Shown here piece by piece: positions 1-11,690 of a stretch of DNA of 64,000 bases. Position 1 is the first letter of the stretch. The number at the start of each line of letters is the position of its first letter. This stretch comes from Collybiopsis luxurians FD-317 M1 (lineage: Eukaryota; Basidiomycota; Agaricomycetes; Agaricales; Omphalotaceae), in NCBI GenBank assembly GCA_000827265.1, contig KN834777.1:304594-368593 (forward strand), read 5' to 3'. The notes under the pieces were generated by a model. It was given only the letters and a program-made list of their open reading frames with translations. It ran no database searches and was not told where the DNA came from. The position numbers were made by a program, and so were the translations under genes.

Positions 1-64
1 TGTAAAACTACTGCAATCTTTCCACTGAAGGCCGGTTTTCTTTTCACCCCACAGTTGAAATATC

Positions 65-306
65 TATTGTGGGCTAGGCTCGGAATGATGATGGCAAAAT
101 AAGTAATTGTCTATTGTTGTCGGCCTTCAGAGTAGGACTTTATACTATACAGTAGGTATTCTAGAAGTATCTACAGAATAAGTAGCAGTTCTACAACATT
201 CTGTGTATTGCTAATACTGCAGTAATTATCTGAGTAATCTACAAATAAATATTACTAAGCTTCATACCAGAGATGCTAGTTCTGGTCAAAGCATTGGATC
301 ACAACA
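65..306 (-). repeat. LTR (3' LTR) of a copia-like remnant
   Basis: Read on the minus strand this starts TGTTGTGATCC and ends near CCCACAATA. It aligns along its length with the solo LTR at 40668-40939, including the shared stretch around TAAGTAATTGTCTATTGTTG. A purine-rich tract follows directly at 307-320 (GAGTTGAGGGGGA on the minus strand), as expected for a polypurine tract beside a 3' LTR. The outer border is placed by comparison with the solo copy and is good to a few bases. Confidence 0.75.
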
Positions 307-831
307 GTCCCCCTCAACTCCAGCTTGATGCTACACAAGCAAAACTCCCCCTGAGCTGAGGTAGGAAAAACAAAGGAATAAGAAATAAGACAGATGAATC
401 AGAAAATGTCCAAAATGTAAAATGAGTAAGCATAGGAAAATTAAACCTTGAACCTCTTGGGAGTACACAACTCAACCACAGAATGACAACAAGTACAAGT
501 CTGGGATTACATAACTTCCACCAGAGATGCAGAAACAACAGGAGGATCTGGGAGTACCAAACTCAACCAGATTTGGGAGAATACATCTTGACCACATAAC
601 ATAAACCAATGGCAGGAGAACACACTCTCAACTGCAAGATTGACAAACAGTCAATAAACCTATACAACCAAATAGCAGTTGATGGCATTGCAACAATGCA
701 ATGATCAGGGGTGTGCACATTAAAATGCAAAGCCAGGTTCAACATATGCAGCAGCAAGATGTGACTGATGGTGATGGCGGCGGCAGCAGCAATTATTATG
801 ATTGGAGTCTGAATCTGAGTTACTTTCAGGC

Positions 832-1466
832 TCAGGGCAGTCTCAGAGAAACTGTGCTTTTACTGCCACAATGGAAACAGCGAGGCTTGTTGGAATGACG
901 GGAAGAATGGGACTCTCTTGCAGGTAGGGCAATTTCTGGGGCTGAATTTTTGGAGCAGGTTCGGAGATCTTCCTTGAGGGTTCTAGAAATTAATTTGCTG
1001 GGGTCTGAATCATTTTTGTCAGATAAAGAGCTGGGATCAACAGTGGAAATAAATGAATTCCAAGAGTTGGGCAGCAATGTAAGAAGTGTCATGGAAAAGT
1101 CTGGTGCTGTGAGTGCTTGGCCCAAATTGGCAAGTTCAGTCTGATATCCACAGAGTGTCTGGATATGCTCTTCAATATTAGCACCTTCTGGACAGTGTGC
1201 ATGAAACAGTTTTCTGCACACAAGGACAACACTAGTGGAGCCGGCAGGCTCATGCATATTCTTCAGTGTAGTCCATGCTCCCAAAGCAGTTGTTGCACTA
1301 TAAATGTATACAAGGGGTCCATCGGTGACTCGGAGACAGATTACCGAAAGTGCTTTTCAGTCTATGGTGGTGTCAGATGACAGTGCAGGATCCTGGATAT
1401 ACACATCAAGACCAAGGTTGGTGAGAATGTCCCTCATTTTGATTTTTCATATGGCATAATTCTTGG
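832..1466 (-). pseudogene. copia gag fragment (UBN2-type)
   Basis: The translation aligns with the N-terminal half of the gag of the 17.7 kb element: a stretch like KIKMRDILTNLG, then LSVICLRVTDGPLVYI, then HAHCPEGANIEEHIQTL and LLTLLPNSWNSFIS. A CxxC start of a zinc knuckle (CFHCG) lies at the 3' end before the frame breaks. There are in-frame stops, one TGA where the relative has Arg-Gln-Ala-Leu-Ser and another where it has Trp. No protein is expected. The family's role is packaging of element RNA in virus-like particles. Confidence 0.8.
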
Positions 1467-1842
1467 TGCCACAGATGTTGAAATTTTCGAGAGGGTAAAA
1501 GAAGCAGAAATAAATCAACATTTGGTCCTTTTGGCTAGTACAAGTATGTACAGTGTGATAGCGAAGGCAAATGGTTAAGGGAAAAGGAGCGTTGCGAAGG
1601 AAAAATGCTTAAATAGTAAAACCTAAAACCATGCGAGGTCCATGTGAGCTTCTAGCGCTCGGACCAGCACTAATAAATCGCTGACAACAGAGATAATCAA
1701 TTCGGTACGTGCTGCTAGTCAATGTGCTGCTTTCGGCCATTATGCGGGAAGTCAATTTGAATACGGTGATAGATACAGAGAGCAACAAGGAGTAAGATCA
1801 ACGACGTCGGATTAGAATCAGAGAGGGCCGGGGCCCATAACC

Positions 1843-2580
1843 CACAATAATATCCAGTCGAAGTGGAATCAAAGACTTGTTCCAAGACAGCAAGCTGTCA
1901 ATTTGCTCAGATGTACTCATAAGTAGTCGACAACTCGATGATAGCCTTTACTCGAGGCATGCGGATTGCTCTTATAATCTCAGATATTGTACGACCAGTT
2001 CAGTAACACATGCCGCTATCCTGTGAACTAAACTGTTCTCGACTTCGTAATGCTTGACAGGTGTAATGAACCACTGATTCTTGTAATACATAACACAGAA
2101 TGTGATACGCTCAAATTTCTGCCATGCTCCATTGGACTGTCAAACACACTTCATTGCTTTTGTTTCAAATTTGGGAGTTCACCTATAGACTACTCATAAT
2201 GACAGTGTTAGATGGAAGTCCCAGCCCTCACGACATGATGAACTTAAATCCTGTATGAGTATCAAGATGCATTCCTAAACTATAAACTTATTGTCATACT
2301 TGTACAGTGTATTGATGCCCGCTTTTGACCGGAAGCTAATTCTTCATTCCATTCATCATTTTCAAGAGCCTTCCTATATATCAATTTTTGATATATAATT
2401 AAGTTCTTTTGTACAAAGAGCTGTGACCTGAGCTCGCTAGATCTTTCTTGAAACCGAAGAGTGGGGATGCTATATATGCATCACGAGCAAATGTCTACTC
2501 TTGAATGTAAGTAGATGACATGCAGAATCATGGATACCGCGTCCTTTCGACACAGAACTTGCCAATGTCATCAGGTGGGA
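1843..2580. other. Intergenic, no gene seen
   Basis: No convincing coding stretch. 1843-2003 is a possible LTR of another copia family, supported only by its position beside the PBS-like site and by TG...TG-like borders. The last 150 bases share patches with the sequence upstream of the second seven-helix copy near 23.3 kb. Confidence 0.35.
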
Positions 2581-2586
2581 CCGCAG

Positions 2587-2592
2587 TATAAA
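2587..2592 (+). promoter_or_regulatory. TATA box of seven-helix gene, copy 1
   Basis: TATAAA lies 66 bases before the ATG and sits in a block (TATAAATTCAGGACTTA) also present at 23416 before the second copy. The short distance predicts a very short 5' leader. Confidence 0.6.
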
Positions 2593-2652
2593 TTCAGGAC
2601 TTAAAGACCATTTAAACATTTCCCCCTGTCTTGCTCTAATGCTCGCTGAGCA

Positions 2653-3976
2653 ATGACTCCGCAAGAACAACAGACAATTGCCTCCTTCGGAGCTATCTTC
2701 TTTGCCGACGTTATAACCGCAGCCTTTACACTGATTGCTTATGGTATGTATAGCCCAGGGATTAAACAAACTTGTGATAACGGATCTCTTCTAGGTATGT
2801 ATATAATAGGAATATTCGTTGCCATCAGAGGTTTAGTGTATGGGACGCCAAATTGATTCTCAAATTTATCAGCTCACAATTCTGTTTGATCTTGTCGATT
2901 GACAGAACTAAATCCGGTACCAATTCGCGAATTGTGCTTCTTGCTTGCTTGTTCACGATGCTTCTTGCCTTTACCTGGATAATCTTTTCCAATGGGGTTC
3001 TCATGCTGAAGTTTCTGAAAAACTGGTCAAGTATCATACAAGCGGGTACAGAAGTACAGGGAGAACTCAGTCCAAAAGCCATTATACCACATTATTCGCG
3101 GTTCCCCCTGAATACCACATCATTTTGGGCTGCTCTAGTGAACGTAAAGATCTCAAAGCGCAAAGCATGTCTGATTCAATGATTGAAACATGCTTTCTAG
3201 TTGCTCTTGAATGACTCCGTTATTGCTTGGAGAGGGTGGAGCTTATTTCAGCATTCCAAATTTCCAAAGTATATTTTAACATTGCTTATGCTCTCAAATA
3301 CCGGTACGCACAGAATTTTTTTGGCATAATGATAAATTGTTGACCTTACTCCCTGGATTTGAATAGGAGTCAATACCACAAGCTGCATTCTTGGTAGCAT
3401 GGATGTGTGGTCAGAGCCAGCTTGTGGCAATGATACTTTCCCATTCTTATCGGGCTTGTTTTCACTGATGTTAAACCTATTTGTGACGGTGATAATTGGC
3501 TGGACAGCTTGGCAAGTGGTCTGATGTTCATTTGAGGTTGCCCGTTATAATAAAGTCACAATAATTCAGGAACCATCACCGGTCAATGAGGGAAGCTGCC
3601 CTTCGCAAACGGACTAGGGCTCAGAACATCCTACTTTTGTTCATTGAGTCTGGAGTTGTCTATTGTGCAGGGGCTGCATTCTTCACTGTCATGACTGGCC
3701 TGAAAACTTGCCCTAGTATGATGACTGAGTCGATTGTTGAAGCGATTATGGTGATTATAGTAATTGTTGGTCCAGTGAGTTTTACTCTCAACTTCTTTGA
3801 CTAAATTAACTGATTTGAGTTAATTGGCGTACTAGCCATGGTATCCAGTTGCAATAATCATCATGATTGGCATGAATAAATCTCCTGTAAATCAAACCTT
3901 GCGTATTACCATCACCCAGACCAAGGCAAACAGTCAAGGAGGTCATATTCCACGTACTCGGGTGCACAGCAAGTGA
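2653..3976 (+). CDS. Seven-transmembrane protein, copy 1 (intact)
   Basis: Seven exons: 2653-2743, 2795-2837, 2906-3143, 3201-3303, 3367-3511, 3570-3774, 3836-3976 (966 nt, 321 aa, phase-consistent). The protein starts MTPQEQQTIASFG and has seven hydrophobic segments: IASFGAIFFADVITAAFTLI with the next exon, LLACLFTMLLAFTWII, the FWAALVN/LLLNDSVIAW junction, YILTLLMLSN, LFSLMLNLFVTVIIGW, NILLLFIESGVVYCAGAAF, and IVEAIMVIIVIVG with YPVAIIIMIGM. A cytoplasmic-type HHRSMREAALRKRTRAQ stretch follows helix 5. The layout resembles a large family of uncharacterised agaricomycete seven-helix proteins; ligand and function are unknown. Intron 5 uses a GC donor (GCAAGT) where copy 2 has GTAAGT. A paralogue with the same exon structure lies at 23469-24780. 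Confidence 0.8.
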
Positions 3977-4469
3977 AAGGGAAAAATGACAAAAGAGTAC
4001 TTAGTATAAGCCGTGTTGGGATACTACATACCCTGTTCACTGTACTTTTCTGTGACTGCAGTTCCTAATTTTTTCTTTTTTCTTTTGCTTCAACTTGGGT
4101 TTGTAGGAGCTCAGGAGAGTTTTTCGTTACGTATGGGCATCATTTCAACACACAAAATTAGCATATATCCCTTAGTTATTATTAAAAGGTGATTGAATCC
4201 GACGATGTTAAACAAAAGTGCTGAGTGAATCATCGCTAGTAAGAACAAAAAATCTAAAATGCCATAGAATATGCTACGTTGATGGCTCGATCCGTCAATA
4301 CTGCAGCTGCTGTCACCATTATTACTACTTATCCCTGATCTGGCACTTCCCTACTCTACAATGCCTTTCTGTGAAGCGTACTCCTTCTGAAACAATCATG
4401 TAGTAGTAGCAATAATCGAATCTTGTGCTGCCCTCGACCAAGATGGTTGATAAAACGGCATGCGACACG
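3977..4469. other. 3' flank of seven-helix gene, no gene seen
   Basis: The first 170 bases resemble the 3' flank of the second copy (for example the stretch ending GTAGGAGCTCAGG against GTAGGTGCTCAGG near 24926), so the duplication reaches to about 4150. The rest holds no recognisable feature. Confidence 0.5.
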
Positions 4470-5960
4470 CATGAACTGCTGAGCTGACTATTGTATAAAG
4501 CTGCACACGAATCAAGACCTGTTTCAAAATTCAAGATTTACAGGCGAAATGACATTGGAACTAAGAACTATAACACGCACCGGAATAGAAGCAGAAATGA
4601 TCTTGATGAACCGAATACACCCAGCGGAACTAAGATGACCCTTCAATTACTTTGCAAGGTCAATGTTAGTGCATCAACAGAATGAATGATAGCGAAATGA
4701 ACGGCAGATTTTTTTGACGGTGTTCATTCCCAACACTAGTACTACTGAGAAGTTGGGTGAATAATGAGGGAAAGATCAACCATCGGAATCGGATTAATTC
4801 ATTGACGTTGAACTGCCTTTGAGTACCGTATGAGCTTCTGATGACTGGGCGGCAAGTACTACTACTACTAGGCTGCCGCTGGCCGCTCAGCGAAACTCGA
4901 ACATGGAGAGCAGATGGAAAGCGTATCAAAACGCGTAACGTCATAGGGCGCCTAGAATCGCTCTGAGCGCTTATGAACTTTTGAACTTTGCCGTTGACCA
5001 CTTGGTTAACCATGTCCCCAGTCTGAATTGTCGCCTGCTACATTCACAACTCATCCTATTGACAATTCTCATGCTATATGCCATACAAACCCCTCCATTT
5101 CCAGCTTCTGGACCATCTTCGCTCTCACGTTCGTCGTCGTCGTCATCAGCGGCGTCGCTTGCTATTCACTTTACAGCTGCTACCATTCGGCAATATATCA
5201 GCAAGAACTTGAGCTTACCGAGTCTCTTCGTCAATTCCCACAAGATTCAAAACACACTATGAAGACTCTCATCTCGAAGAGTAGGGTTCGTTGGGAGAAG
5301 TGGGCGAAAGAACGGGGAAGGTCGGAAGACAAGGTATATCCGGACATGAAGCTCCAATCTGTGATGCTCGCTGAACTTTAGACTGGTTCAAAGTGCTCAA
5401 TTATGGACTCCGATATTAACCACTCGGTCCCCAGCTTTGATACCTCTTCAACTATGCCAGATCTCACTTCTCCACCTCTCGCTGTTACGTACTCGACCAA
5501 CAGTCCGCGTCTACACCATGCCTCGCCAATAACGCCTCTTCCTAGGGAATATGACACCGTCAACCTATCTTCTGCACCAATGTTTTTCAACTCGAATAGT
5601 ATTCCGTTCTATGTACCCGACACACCGTTGTGCTCTTTTACTGATCCAAAGCTAGCTCCTGTCGGCGGTTGCTTTGATTCTTACTGAACTGGATTCAATA
5701 CTCCGTCGGAAGCATCAACCATCGTCTCTGATTCTTCTCGCCAATTTTCTTTGATATCGCGTCCACTCCCAGTACCGAAAACGGCAGTCCAGGGCAGCAC
5801 AATCTGTCCTCATTTCGAGTCGCACACCTCCGCTCGTCTCCTATGTAGCCGTTCTTCGTCTTTCATCAATCAACGTTGTGATCTATGTCCTTGTGCCGCT
5901 TCAACGACTGCTGTTATCATGCCTGCTGCGACTGGTCTCCAGCAGCCAGACAAATACTCT
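4470..5960 (+). repeat. Duplicated block A (partner 10243-11690)
   Basis: The block starts near CATGAACTGCTG and covers the upstream region (shared GAAATGACATTGGAACTA and GTTAGTGCATCAACA) and most of the single-helix protein gene. The same order of segments lies at 10243-11690. Similarity is interrupted by small indels and ends near 5925, where copy A diverges. Confidence 0.8.
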
Positions 5961-5978
5961 GTACACGAGTTCCGTTAA
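5012..5978 (+). pseudogene. Single-helix membrane protein, broken copy A
   Basis: This is the damaged paralogue of the gene at 10764-11981. The equivalent ATG at 5012 runs into a stop after four codons because of a small deletion; from 5028 the frame matches copy B (FWTIFALTFVVVVISGVACY membrane helix, then YSCYHSAIYQQELELTESL). The intron between GACAAG and ACTGGTTC (about 5331-5384) is kept. In exon 2 the frame stays parallel to copy B (VPDTPL, DPKLAPVGGCFDS) until TGA at about 5685, continues in frame after it, and loses similarity near 5925. The last third of the protein is missing. Expression of a shortened product cannot be excluded. Confidence 0.7.
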
Positions 5979-7000
5979 CACATGAAAGTGATCATAAACA
6001 TCTTGAAAGATTTTGATGCAAAATTTGGCTGGAGAGTACTATGGTAAGAGAAGACGATAGCCCAGACACTCCTTCCTTTCTGTGCCTTCCTAAACCTCTC
6101 CCTCTCCTTCCTCTCCCTGGTAACATGGTCAATATATGCAGACACTTCAACTGTAGTGTGCTGTAGCAAAAACACTGAGCGTGGAATGAGGATTGAAAAT
6201 GCTGAGGAGGAAGAGGAGGAAATTGTGTTGGGCTTCGAGGGAGCTAAAGTAAGAAGATGAATGTCAAGTTCCTTAGATTTTGAAAATAAAACAATTAGAC
6301 AAAGAAGGTCCAAGAAAGAAAAGACAAAAAGAGGGATGCTCATCCTGACCAGAAGTACTCAAATGCTCCATCCAAACTGAAAGAGGAAAACATAACACAA
6401 TAAACAAAGCACACTCACTTAGACTTGTTATCATTGTCGTAGCCATTGCCGTCATCTCACCCAGTGCAGGTGTCAGAGATCCGGAAAACAAAGTACACTC
6501 ATTTAGACTTGTCATAGCCATAACTCTTGTCTTACCCAGGGCAGGTGTCAGAGTAAGCGCAGTCAATATTCCAGGTGTCAGAGCTCCAGGTGTAGGAGGA
6601 GGAACCTCAGCAGGTCCGCCGGGACTCGTCACAGTCGCACCCAGAGACAGAGACAGCGGAGTGACCAGTGCAAAAACCTTGGAAGTCGTAGGTGCACTTT
6701 TAATAGATTAGCATTCAATGTCTCTACATGTAGTAATAGAGGAGGAAGAAGGAATGAGATACGTTAGGGTTCCATATAGCAACAGCGTCACTGCCGTACC
6801 CGCTGTCGGAGCTGAATCCAAAGGGTAGTAGTAAATCCGTCCAAGTGATAAGCGGATGAACGGCTGGTCTCGGAAATGATTCCTGCGCAAACTGAATCTG
6901 TATGTATACATAGAACAAAGACCTAACCTGCGTCAAAGTGATGGTGATTCATTTTTGCACATGCACGATAGGGAGCTGATATTTTGTGGCATGGTTCTAT
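5979..7000 (-). other. Gene-like minus-strand sequence of unknown identity
   Basis: Minus-strand open stretches at 6273-6632 (Pro/Thr/Leu-rich, with PGALTPGILTALTLTPALG) and 6724-6936 (with FPRPAVHPLITWTDLLLPFG) are separated by possible splice sites, but no complete gene can be assembled. I do not recognise the products. A duplicated 65-75-bp unit lies inside and is listed separately. Upstream exons could also lie in 6940-7000. Confidence 0.25.
6404..6553. repeat. Imperfect direct repeat, two units
   Basis: Unit 1 (6404-6479) and unit 2 (6489-6553) both run from CAAAG-ACACTCA-TTAGACTTG to CCCAG-GCAGGTGTCAGAG. Unit 2 lacks about ten bases in the middle. A third partial copy of GGTGTCAGAG follows near 6573. 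On the minus strand each unit contains splice-donor-like GTGAGT or GTAAGA. Confidence 0.7.
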
Positions 7001-7900
7001 TCCATAAAATTACTACCAGCACCTTCGATCATATATACTTAAGCCGAACAGCAGTGTACATTATTTAATAGTGCTCACAAGGAAGAATTACTGTGCACCC
7101 GAAAACTTAAAACTTTAGTCAAAGGGCTGTTCAAATTCAAATTGTACATTGTGCTGATCCGAATAAAATACTAGCGGGTGGGCATTACAAGCTAATGTCC
7201 CCTTCAATCAGAATAGCACAGGGGATTGACATTTCAGTGGCATTTTGCTCAGAGCAAGACTACTATCCCATTTCATTCAATTCGACAGTCAGAGGTCACA
7301 GGGCCTGAAAATGTCGAAATTTTTTAACCTGTCACACCGAAAAAGGCAAAAATTGCCACTCAAAAGGCTGACGCTCTTGTTGACATTCAAATTGTAGATC
7401 CGAATATTATACCTGTCGAATGCAAGAATGTATGTAGCAGGTACTCAATGCAAAGGACACACCGTATGCCGCCATTGGGTTCTGTAGAGTTGACCTACAT
7501 ACAAGTGCATGGAATGGAATGAAATGCCAAGTTTCCGCTGCAAAGATTTTGTGCCTGATCCAAGAGAGGCAACTTTTAAATTGATCTAAAATTTGTAATT
7601 TATTTTATTTTGGTTAGTATACGTTATATTTAGTGATCCAGAAAAGCTATGTACATGCTGAAGGGCACAAGTACTGCCAAGCGCTAGCGTTGGCCACTAA
7701 TGCATCAGGTATGTCTTGTGGAAATAAGCAATGAAAATGCATGTTTTTGCTTAAAAGCGGTCTCGCTTTTACATTCTGCAACCCAGCTTAACTTGCTAGC
7801 CCAGTATTCCAACCTACTACTTTCCATCCAGTATGTCTGTGGGAAATGTAGGCATGCTCTTTAACTTTAATTCTGTCAGCCTGATTTTCTCTTAATTTAG
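7001..7900. other. Intergenic with dispersed-repeat sequence
   Basis: No gene. Parts recur elsewhere: 7505-7560 (GAATGAAATGCC-AGTTT) resembles 58138-58200, 7660-7710 (AGGGCAC-AGTA-CGCCA-GCG-AGCGTTGGCC type) resembles 58344-58385, and 7260-7300 (CCCATTT-ATTCAATTCGACA) resembles 60876-60900. This suggests an unnamed, old mobile sequence. Confidence 0.4.
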
Positions 7901-8260
7901 GTTTCTGAACTCATTGTCTCAAATGCTGCACAAAGTTCTCTTCTTACTCTCTTTCTTCGACCTCTTGAGCCTGTTTTTATCCAACATGAGCTAGGATCGA
8001 TCCAAGGCGGCCAGGTCAATGTTGTCTTTGAGATCCCTGAGTCAGTACTTGGTGACAGGGTGAGCTATCTTCTGAAACTCAAGTATGATTGGGTTTTTGA
8101 GCATGCAAAATAGTACCAAGTTGGAGCTTTCTCTGAAAGTGGTCTTGAAATAATTGACAAGACCATATTCACTTATGAGAAGAGCTCTGCGCTAGCTGGC
8201 ATTGTCCATTTCTAGGACATTGGACTGGCACAGTCCCTCGGGTCAAGTTGAAGCTGCGTG
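7901..8260 (+). pseudogene. Fragment of an unidentified protein gene
   Basis: After a splice-acceptor-like TTAATTTAG the plus strand reads VSELIVSNAAQSSLLTLFL, then ELGSIQGGQVNVVFEIPES and VSYLLKLKYDWVFEHAK, a stop, then QVGAFSESGLEIIDKTIF and EKSSALAGIVHF in the same frame. Composition and continuity look like real coding sequence with nonsense damage. I do not recognise the family. No start or further exons could be placed. Confidence 0.4.
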
Positions 8261-9592
8261 CATTAACAATTGGTTGAATTACAATGTATTCTTCAGTCCG
8301 TAAGGAGAACAGGACCTGGCGTACATATGTTTATAGAAAGAGACTCACTTGCACGGCAATATATGCGATATGTCTGCTGGTAACTCATCTTGTACCGTTA
8401 CTCCGGCGAACAGATCTTTTGAGATGTATATGCAAATGAGGCGCCAAAAAAGATGGAGAAGAAGATGGCGAAGAACACCCACGAAAAGTGTTAATGTGTG
8501 TACATTGAATGAAAATATGACTTACAAGATTGAGGAGGCCTCTACGTAACAAAGCTAGGAAGTCATTAATAGGTTACAGGCGTAAGTCTTTGGTTCTACT
8601 GTATCTGTCAATGAAGGTATCATCGTGGTTGAATTCGATCCTGTTCCGGGCATAGCTGATGTTGATTTTCATACTCTCATGCACTGAGCAGGTCGTGGTA
8701 ACCTGCACAGGAGGTGAGAATACAAAATCGAGACAAAATGATCAAGAGACATGTAACCAGGAAGGGATAGACATAATCGCTTCGAGGTTTCATCTTCATC
8801 AAAACGAGTAAGCTTAATGGCAGCCTTCCTATTAGAGAAAACACTCCAATCTCTGCCGTTTCGACCACCGTTGATCCCAAGGATATCAAGGTACGTGCTC
8901 TTGCCAGTGTACACTGGGTGATGCGTGGATAATGTTCACGTCTTAAACATAATGTATCTGATAGAACTACGTGAAAATCGACTCCTGAACTCTGCAGCAT
9001 ATGATGAATTGCGTGGTCTTCACGGCCTGCAATATGCGGAGGAAGATTGAATGAATGAGCTGGTATCGCGGCCATGATTAGGGGGTTTTCTTCTCCGGTG
9101 TCAATGTTAGGTCCATAAATAAATGCTCCTTGTGCAGGGTCCAGCCACGCATCTTTCTATAATTTACCATATGGTTCATATGAGGATCTTTTCACTCACT
9201 CAAAACTCCCATATGAAGGCCTTTATCCTTGAGGAAGCTGCTATTCTGGTCAACCAGCTGGTAAGTAATTTTTCAGGTTACCATGAGGTCAGATCTGACT
9301 CAGAAAAAAAAATAAAGCTGACCCACCAACCGACGAATCAGGTATGTCTTCAGTATTGGGGATGCACCTTGATAGGCATGATAAAATGGGACAAGATCTA
9401 TCAATAATTCAAATTCAATTTTGTCTTGCAGCGGGGATAATCAAACCTTTATGAAAAAAAATCAAGGTAGGGTGGTTTATCGAGCGGGAAAAGGCAAACA
9501 AGTTCCACATATTGGGTAAACTACTTTCAAAGTTATACGAAATGTGGAGTTTCGAACGGGCAAGTGGTCGTACCGCGAACGAGAAAAGGATT
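8261..9592. other. Intergenic, nothing firm
   Basis: Several open frames exist, the longest on the minus strand at 8677-9075 (starts MAAIPAHSFNLPPHIAG). They show no recognisable domain and no duplicate copy. I see no element ends, tandem repeats or RNA genes here. Confidence 0.4.
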
Positions 9593-10205
9593 TTAAATCG
9601 TGGTACCAATGCTAAACCGAACGGTCAGTGCTCGATGCTGCGCCTTCAAAGAAGTTGAAGGAATTACTTCTTGTGCTCGCGATCCCTCATATGTTACGGA
9701 GAGGAACTCATCTTGGCTCAATTTCAAATTGCCTTGATTGTCGCACACGAAAAGCTTGACTACGGCAATCTTTTGACTGGAAGTTGGTTCACTTTTCACG
9801 CCACGGGAAATATATCCAGCAGAATCAATACCAATACTGTAATCCTGCAAGTGATCCTGGAGATATGATGGCTCCCGAGGTCCTTCAGTTAAACTGCGTA
9901 GGACATATGTATCCCCCCACTTGAATTCACGAAACTTCAAGGAATGAATGTTTGAAAAGAGAACAATAAGATAACTTACTCACGTCGCTGAGTGTAGCTC
10001 GTAACTCCGCCGGAGTCACCACTTCTTTCCCTTCTTCCAGTTCTTCCTCATCTTCTCCCCCATCCTCAGGATGTGCGTTCTTTCGCCGATGGTGGCATTG
10101 GAAAATAGTTTGTTTGCCATGAACAACGTTCATGTCACCACGTATGATATTAAAATGAGAGTTTACAATGGAAAGACTGTGAGCCTTGTGGAATGCTTGT
10201 TGCAT
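9593..10205 (-). CDS. Unknown 187-aa protein with NACHT-like N-terminal motif
   Basis: Two exons: 9984-10205 (74 codons) and 9593-9934 (113 aa plus stop), joined in phase 0 across a 49-nt intron (GTGAGT...CTTGAAG). The N-terminal part reads LSIVNSHFNIIRGDMNVVHG, which loosely resembles the N-terminal motif of the local NACHT proteins (DFTISGGNFSNVGHD): a hydrophobic-x-Ile pair, then Phe-Asn/Ser, then Gly-Asp/His. An acidic linker (EDGGEDEEELEEG) follows. Exon 2 encodes FKWGDTYVLRSL, then GIDSAGYISRGV and FLSVTYEGSRAQE, which I do not recognise. An ATG at 10205 is preferred because the frame upstream is poorly conserved in composition. It is transcribed away from the gene at 10764. Confidence 0.6.
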
Positions 10206-10242
10206 GGTAAAGAAAGCGACAGTCAAGATGAACCTGGGCCAC

Positions 10243-11690
10243 ATACATGAACTGCTGCGCTGACCATCATGCTGTAAAGCATGGGGCAGCACGTGCACCG
10301 AGACCAGTTTCCAAACTCAAAATTTACGGACGAAATGACATTGGAACTAGAAACTATGACACGCACCAGAATAGAAGTAGACATGATCTCGATTTCAGAC
10401 AGCCTGTGGAGCTAAGATGGCCGTTCAGCTACTGTGCAAGATCCATGTTAGTGCATCAACAAAATGGAGAAGTAGCGAAATGAACGGCAGATTCCTGTGG
10501 ATGCTAATTCTCAACACTGCCTAGGGAAAGATCAACCATACAGAGAAACTAGATCCATCCGTGAACGTCAAACTGCCTTCGAGTATCTTATAAACTTGCA
10601 CTGAGCGGTAATTAATACGCACGAATAGTCCGGCTGTTCAGCAATAGCTGGAACAGTGGAAAATGGATGAAGTGGATGAAAAGAGCGTATCAAAACGCGT
10701 GACGTCATAGCACGCCAGAAATTGGTTTGAGCGCTTACGTTCTTCTGAACTTTGTCCTTGACCATGTCCCCAACGCATTCGACGCACTCTGAATTGTTGC
10801 CTTCTACTTCTACGACATTCCCTACCATCAACACTCATACTATCTACCACACAAATCCCTCTATTTCCAGTGTCTGGACCATCTTCGCTCTCACGTTCAT
10901 CGTCATCGTCATTACCGGCGTCGTTTGCTATTCACTTTACAGCTGCTACCATTCGGCAATATATCAGCAAGAGCTTGAGATTACTGATTCTCTTTGTCAA
11001 TACCCACAAGAATCAAAATCTGCCAGGAAGAATCCCTCAAAGAGTAGGGTTCGATGGGAGAAATGGGCGAAAGAACGGGGGAGCTCGGAAGAGAAGGTAT
11101 ATACATACTTGTAGCTATGATTTGTGATGCTCGCTGAATCTCAGACTGGCTCAAAGTGCTCAATCCTAAACTCCGATTTCAATCATTCGCTCGCCAGCTT
11201 TGATTCCTCTTCGACTATGCCAGATCTCTCCTGCCCTCCTCTCGCCGTTACCTATTCGACCAATAGTCCACGAATGCATCATGCCTCGCCAATAGTGCCT
11301 CTGCCTAAGGAACATGACCACGTCAAACTATGTCCAACGCCGGTGTTTTTCGACTCGAACAGTATTCCTTTCTATGTGCCCGACACCCCGTTGCACTCTG
11401 TTCTCAATCCAAAGCTAGCTCCTGTCGGCGGCTGCTTTGATTCTCGCCTAACTGAATCTAATACTCCGTCGGAAGCCTCAATCGCTGTCTCTGATTCTTC
11501 TTTATTACCACACTCACTCCCAGGGCCAGAAACCACAGGCTATCCTCAATTCAAGTCGCAGACCTCCGCTCGTACCCGCTCCCTGTCTCCCGTCAACCAA
11601 ACCTGCGATCCATTTTCTCGTTCTATTCAAGCGACTGCTGTCATCAAGCCTGCCGAGAAGTCGAATCTTTTACCTGACAACGCGGCGACA
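10243..11690 (+). repeat. Duplicated block B (partner 4470-5960)
   Basis: Same order of conserved segments as block A, including about 500 bases of upstream sequence. An 18-base piece, GCAAGATCCATGTTAGTG at about 10437, also occurs at about 22530 just beyond the copia 3' LTR. Confidence 0.8.

Larger units (their letters stand above)
65..1842 (-). mobile_element. Degenerate, internally deleted copia-like element
   Basis: In minus-strand order there is a primer-binding-like GGTTATGGGCCCC at about 1830-1842, a decayed gag (832-1466), an uninformative 3' part, a polypurine-like tract and the LTR at 65-306. The PBS-like site has the same sequence as in the two full elements here. Integrase, RT and RNase H are absent, so most of pol was deleted. 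No copy of the 65-306 LTR follows the PBS; 1843-2003 could be a different LTR (minus strand starts TGTTACTGAACTGG), so a composite of two elements is possible. Confidence 0.65.

Noticed and set aside
8677..9075. 132-codon minus-strand open frame starting MAAIPAHSFN
   Set aside because: No recognisable domain, no duplicate copy, no splice context; length is within what chance frames give in this window.
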